Shown piece by piece: positions 5,915 to 7,701 of a stretch of 7,701 bases of DNA; position 1 is the stretch's first letter, and every line of letters starts with the position of its first letter. The translations under genes and the position numbers were made by a program. The notes beneath the pieces are model-generated. The model ran no database searches. It was not told the origin of the DNA and saw only the letters and a list, made by a program, of their open reading frames with translations. This DNA is from CAVRJC01 sp964505725 (lineage in GTDB: Bacteria > Actinomycetota > Acidimicrobiia > IMCC26256 > DASPTH01), in the NCBI GenBank assembly GCA_964505725.1, contig CAZDJK010000012.1, forward strand, positions 1-7,701, read 5' to 3'.

Positions 5915-6550
5915 GTGCCGTATCCGCTCGGGACCGTCGACGCGGCGTTCCGTCCCGACCCGCCGCAGCGCGCGTCGGAGCGGGCGCGAGATCTCGGGTT
6001 CGACCACATCGACACCGCCATCGACGTCGACCCGGCGACGCTGGCGCTGCCGATCGGCTGCCCGATCTCGCCGCGACCGGTGCCGCAGTTCTCGATGTCC
6101 CTGTGCCGGCGGACGTGGGAGCACACGGTCGCTGCGTTCCGGGACGCGCCCGGCGCGCTGCTCGAGCCGGCCGCGCGCAGCGTCGTGAACTCGAACGCCA
6201 AGGCGCGGGCGATCTGCGAGGAGGTGCCGGGGCTCCGGCTCCTGATCGACACCGGCCACGTGGCCGACTGGGGCGGCGACCCGGTCGAGCTGCTCGACCT
6301 CGCGGGCCACATCCAGCTCCGCCAGGGGAAGCCGGGGAACGCCCAGCTCCACGTACACGACCCCGACGGCGTGGTCGACTTCCGTGCCGTATTGCGCCGC
6401 CTCGACGCGCTCGGCTACCGGGGTCGGCTCAGCGTCGAGTACTTCGACATCCCCGCGATGGGCTGGGGCCTCGACGATCCGGTGGGCTGGACGGTGGACC
6501 TGGCCGACCACGTGCGCGCGCTCATGCGCGCGCCCGCAGGTCAGTCGTGA
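5915..6550 (+). CDS. Compact sugar phosphate isomerase/epimerase-like TIM barrel
   Basis: Member of the xylose isomerase-like TIM-barrel superfamily (AP endonuclease family 2 fold), which isomerises or epimerises sugars and related compounds with a divalent metal; cytoplasmic. In 211 residues I see RARDLGFDHIDTAID (24-37, first strand-helix region), GALLEPAA with Glu84, LLIDTGHVADWGG with Asp112 and His115, GHIQLRQG with His132, VDFRAVLRRLDALGYRGRLSVEYFD (154-178) with Glu175, and a C-terminal helix. These acidic and His residues match the usual metal ligands. Family members are commonly 250-290 residues, and the shortage lies between the first helix and Glu84, where strands 2-4 should be. 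The GTG start is supported by the TACAGT hexamer 6 nt upstream. The gene diverges from the thioesterase, and its last 10 bases overlap the end of the MFS gene. The substrate cannot be told from sequence. Confidence 0.8.
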   Translation: MPYPLGTVDAAFRPDPPQRASERARDLGFDHIDTAIDVDPATLALPIGCPISPRPVPQFSMSLCRRTWEHTVAAFRDAPGALLEPAARSVVNSNAKARAICEEVPGLRLLIDTGHVADWGGDPVELLDLAGHIQLRQGKPGNAQLHVHDPDGVVDFRAVLRRLDALGYRGRLSVEYFDIPAMGWGLDDPVGWTVDLADHVRALMRAPAGQS

Positions 6551-7701
6551 CCGGAAGCGGCGCCCGGCACGTCTGATGCCGGTTCGGCGCGCCCGTTGCC
6601 GTCGCCGCCGGCGTGCTCGGCGACCTCGGCGCGGTGCAGGTCGTCGGCGGTGGCGGGGATCATGCCCCCGAACGCGAGATCGGCGCTCACCTCGAACGAC
6701 TCGAGCGGTCCGCGCATCGCGCCCTGGTGGGCCAGGCGGCGCGGGAGGAAGCGCATGACCGTCACCACGGCGATGACCGCCAGCACCGCGCCGACGAGAG
6801 CGGCGACGTGGAGGCCGTCGACGAAGGCCTGCTGGGCGCTCACGGTGAGCAGGTGGGCGTTCGCGGGCGAGAGCCCGGCGGTGGCCTGCACCGCCCCGGC
6901 GATGGACGACGTGGCACGGCTGTCGAGGCTCGTGGGCAGCGTGTGCAGCGTGGGGGCGAGCGAGCTGCGGTACTGCGACGCCGCGATGCTCCCGAGGATC
7001 GCGACACCGAGTGCTGCACCGAGCTCACGGGTGGCGTCGTTGGTCGCCGACCCGGATCCGGCCCGCCGATCGGGCACCGCGGACATGATCGAGGCGGTCA
7101 TCGGCGACATCGCGAGCGCCATGCCGGCGGCCAACGGGAGGATCGTGAACAGGGCGTGCCAGTACCCGGTATCGGTCTCGAGCGTCTGCATCGCCACGAG
7201 CGACGCCGCGATGAGGCCCATCCCGAACGCCACCACCCTGCGCGAGCCGAAGCGGTCCACGAGCACCGGAGTACGTGGGGAGAGCAGCAGGATCGTGAGC
7301 GCGATCGGCACGAAGCGCACCGCCGCCGAGAACGCGGTGTAGCCGAGCACGAGCTGGAAGTACTGCGTCATGAGGAAGAAGACGCCGTAGAGCGACAGGA
7401 ACACGAGGATCATCCCGCCGACGCCGGTGCTGAAGGCCGGGTTGCGGAAGTAGTGCATGTCGAGCATGGGCTCGTCGTGATGGAGCTCCCAGAGGACGAA
7501 CGCAGTGAGCACGACGGCCGCGATACCGAACGCGAGAACAGTGACCGTGCCCGTCCAACCCTTGTCGGGTGCCTCGATGAGGCCGTAGACGAGTGCGACG
7601 ATCCCGATGATCGAGAGCACCGCGCCGATCGGGTCGAGCGGCGCTTCCTCCGGGTCGCGCGATCGCGGCACGAGGAACCATCCGGCGACGAGCGCGGTCA
7701 C
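6541..7701 (-). CDS. DHA2-family MFS drug exporter (N-terminus beyond window)
   Basis: Inner-membrane proton-coupled efflux transporter of the 14-helix EmrB/QacA type. The frame runs in from the right edge. About 386 residues are present, and some 180-200 N-terminal residues (roughly helices 1-6, including the GxLaDrxGrk and motif C regions) are missing. Visible hydrophobic segments include DPIGAVLSIIGIVALVYGL, TVLAFGIAAVVLTAFVLW, GVGGMILVFLSLYGVFFL, SAAVRFVPIALTILLL, VVAFGMGLIAASLVAM, LFTILPLAAGMALAMSP, LGAALGVAILGSIAAS and HVAALVGAVLAVIAVVTV. The GSGSATNDATRELGAALG segment before the penultimate region is typical of DHA2 members. The GTG at 7699-7701 is probably internal and not the true start. 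About 60 hydrophilic residues follow the last helix, an acidic, Gly/Ala-rich cytoplasmic tail. Its 3' end overlaps the convergent TIM-barrel gene by 10 bp. Substrate unknown; no regulator is in view. Confidence 0.9.
   Translation of the reverse strand: MTALVAGWFLVPRSRDPEEAPLDPIGAVLSIIGIVALVYGLIEAPDKGWTGTVTVLAFGIAAVVLTAFVLWELHHDEPMLDMHYFRNPAFSTGVGGMILVFLSLYGVFFLMTQYFQLVLGYTAFSAAVRFVPIALTILLLSPRTPVLVDRFGSRRVVAFGMGLIAASLVAMQTLETDTGYWHALFTILPLAAGMALAMSPMTASIMSAVPDRRAGSGSATNDATRELGAALGVAILGSIAASQYRSSLAPTLHTLPTSLDSRATSSIAGAVQATAGLSPANAHLLTVSAQQAFVDGLHVAALVGAVLAVIAVVTVMRFLPRRLAHQGAMRGPLESFEVSADLAFGGMIPATADDLHRAEVAEHAGGDGNGRAEPASDVPGAASGHD

Overview
The window is about 70% GC and densely coded. It looks like a chromosomal stretch of a high-GC actinobacterium, possibly of the Acidimicrobiia type. 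The grounds are a homodimeric-type pyruvate dehydrogenase E1 (AceE), an F420-type luciferase-like oxidoreductase, the preference for GTG starts, and several starts that sit 6-7 nt after a TAnnnT hexamer, as expected for leaderless mRNAs. The lineage is an inference; no rRNA or other marker is present.

Layout. (1) 2-1978 (+): the C-terminal ~658 residues of AceE, running in from the left edge and followed by a perfect 16-bp inverted repeat. (2) 2063-2299 (-): a small, charge-segregated, Asp/Glu-rich protein with a DDWDDEE-type repeat. (3) 2494-2567 (+): tRNA-Val(CAC). (4) 2608-3459 (+): an LLM-class oxidoreductase; a longer upstream reading frame for this gene is false because it would translate the tRNA. 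(5) 3556-3765 (+): a 69-residue protein of unknown function. (6) About 3766-3912 (+): a short stretch that reads like the extreme C-terminus of phosphoketolase (Xfp) with no enzyme body. It overlaps by 4 bp (7) 3909-5045 (+): acetate kinase. (8) 5067-5846 (-): a double hot-dog acyl-CoA thioesterase-like protein, convergent with ackA. (9) 5915-6550 (+): a compact sugar-phosphate isomerase/epimerase-like TIM barrel, divergent from the thioesterase and tail-to-tail overlapping (10) 6541-7701 (-): the C-terminal two thirds of a DHA2-family MFS exporter that runs off the right edge.

How the genes relate. AceE makes acetyl-CoA from pyruvate, and acetate kinase interconverts acetyl phosphate and acetate, so the left half has a loose acetyl-unit theme. 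The usual partner of this kind of ackA, phosphoketolase, appears to be reduced to its last ~40-50 codons. The other genes look like independent housekeeping or accessory units, not one pathway. I do not see a new multi-gene system. The most interesting items are the phosphoketolase remnant coupled to ackA, the shared leaderless-promoter geometry, the long palindrome after aceE, and the acidic repeat protein.
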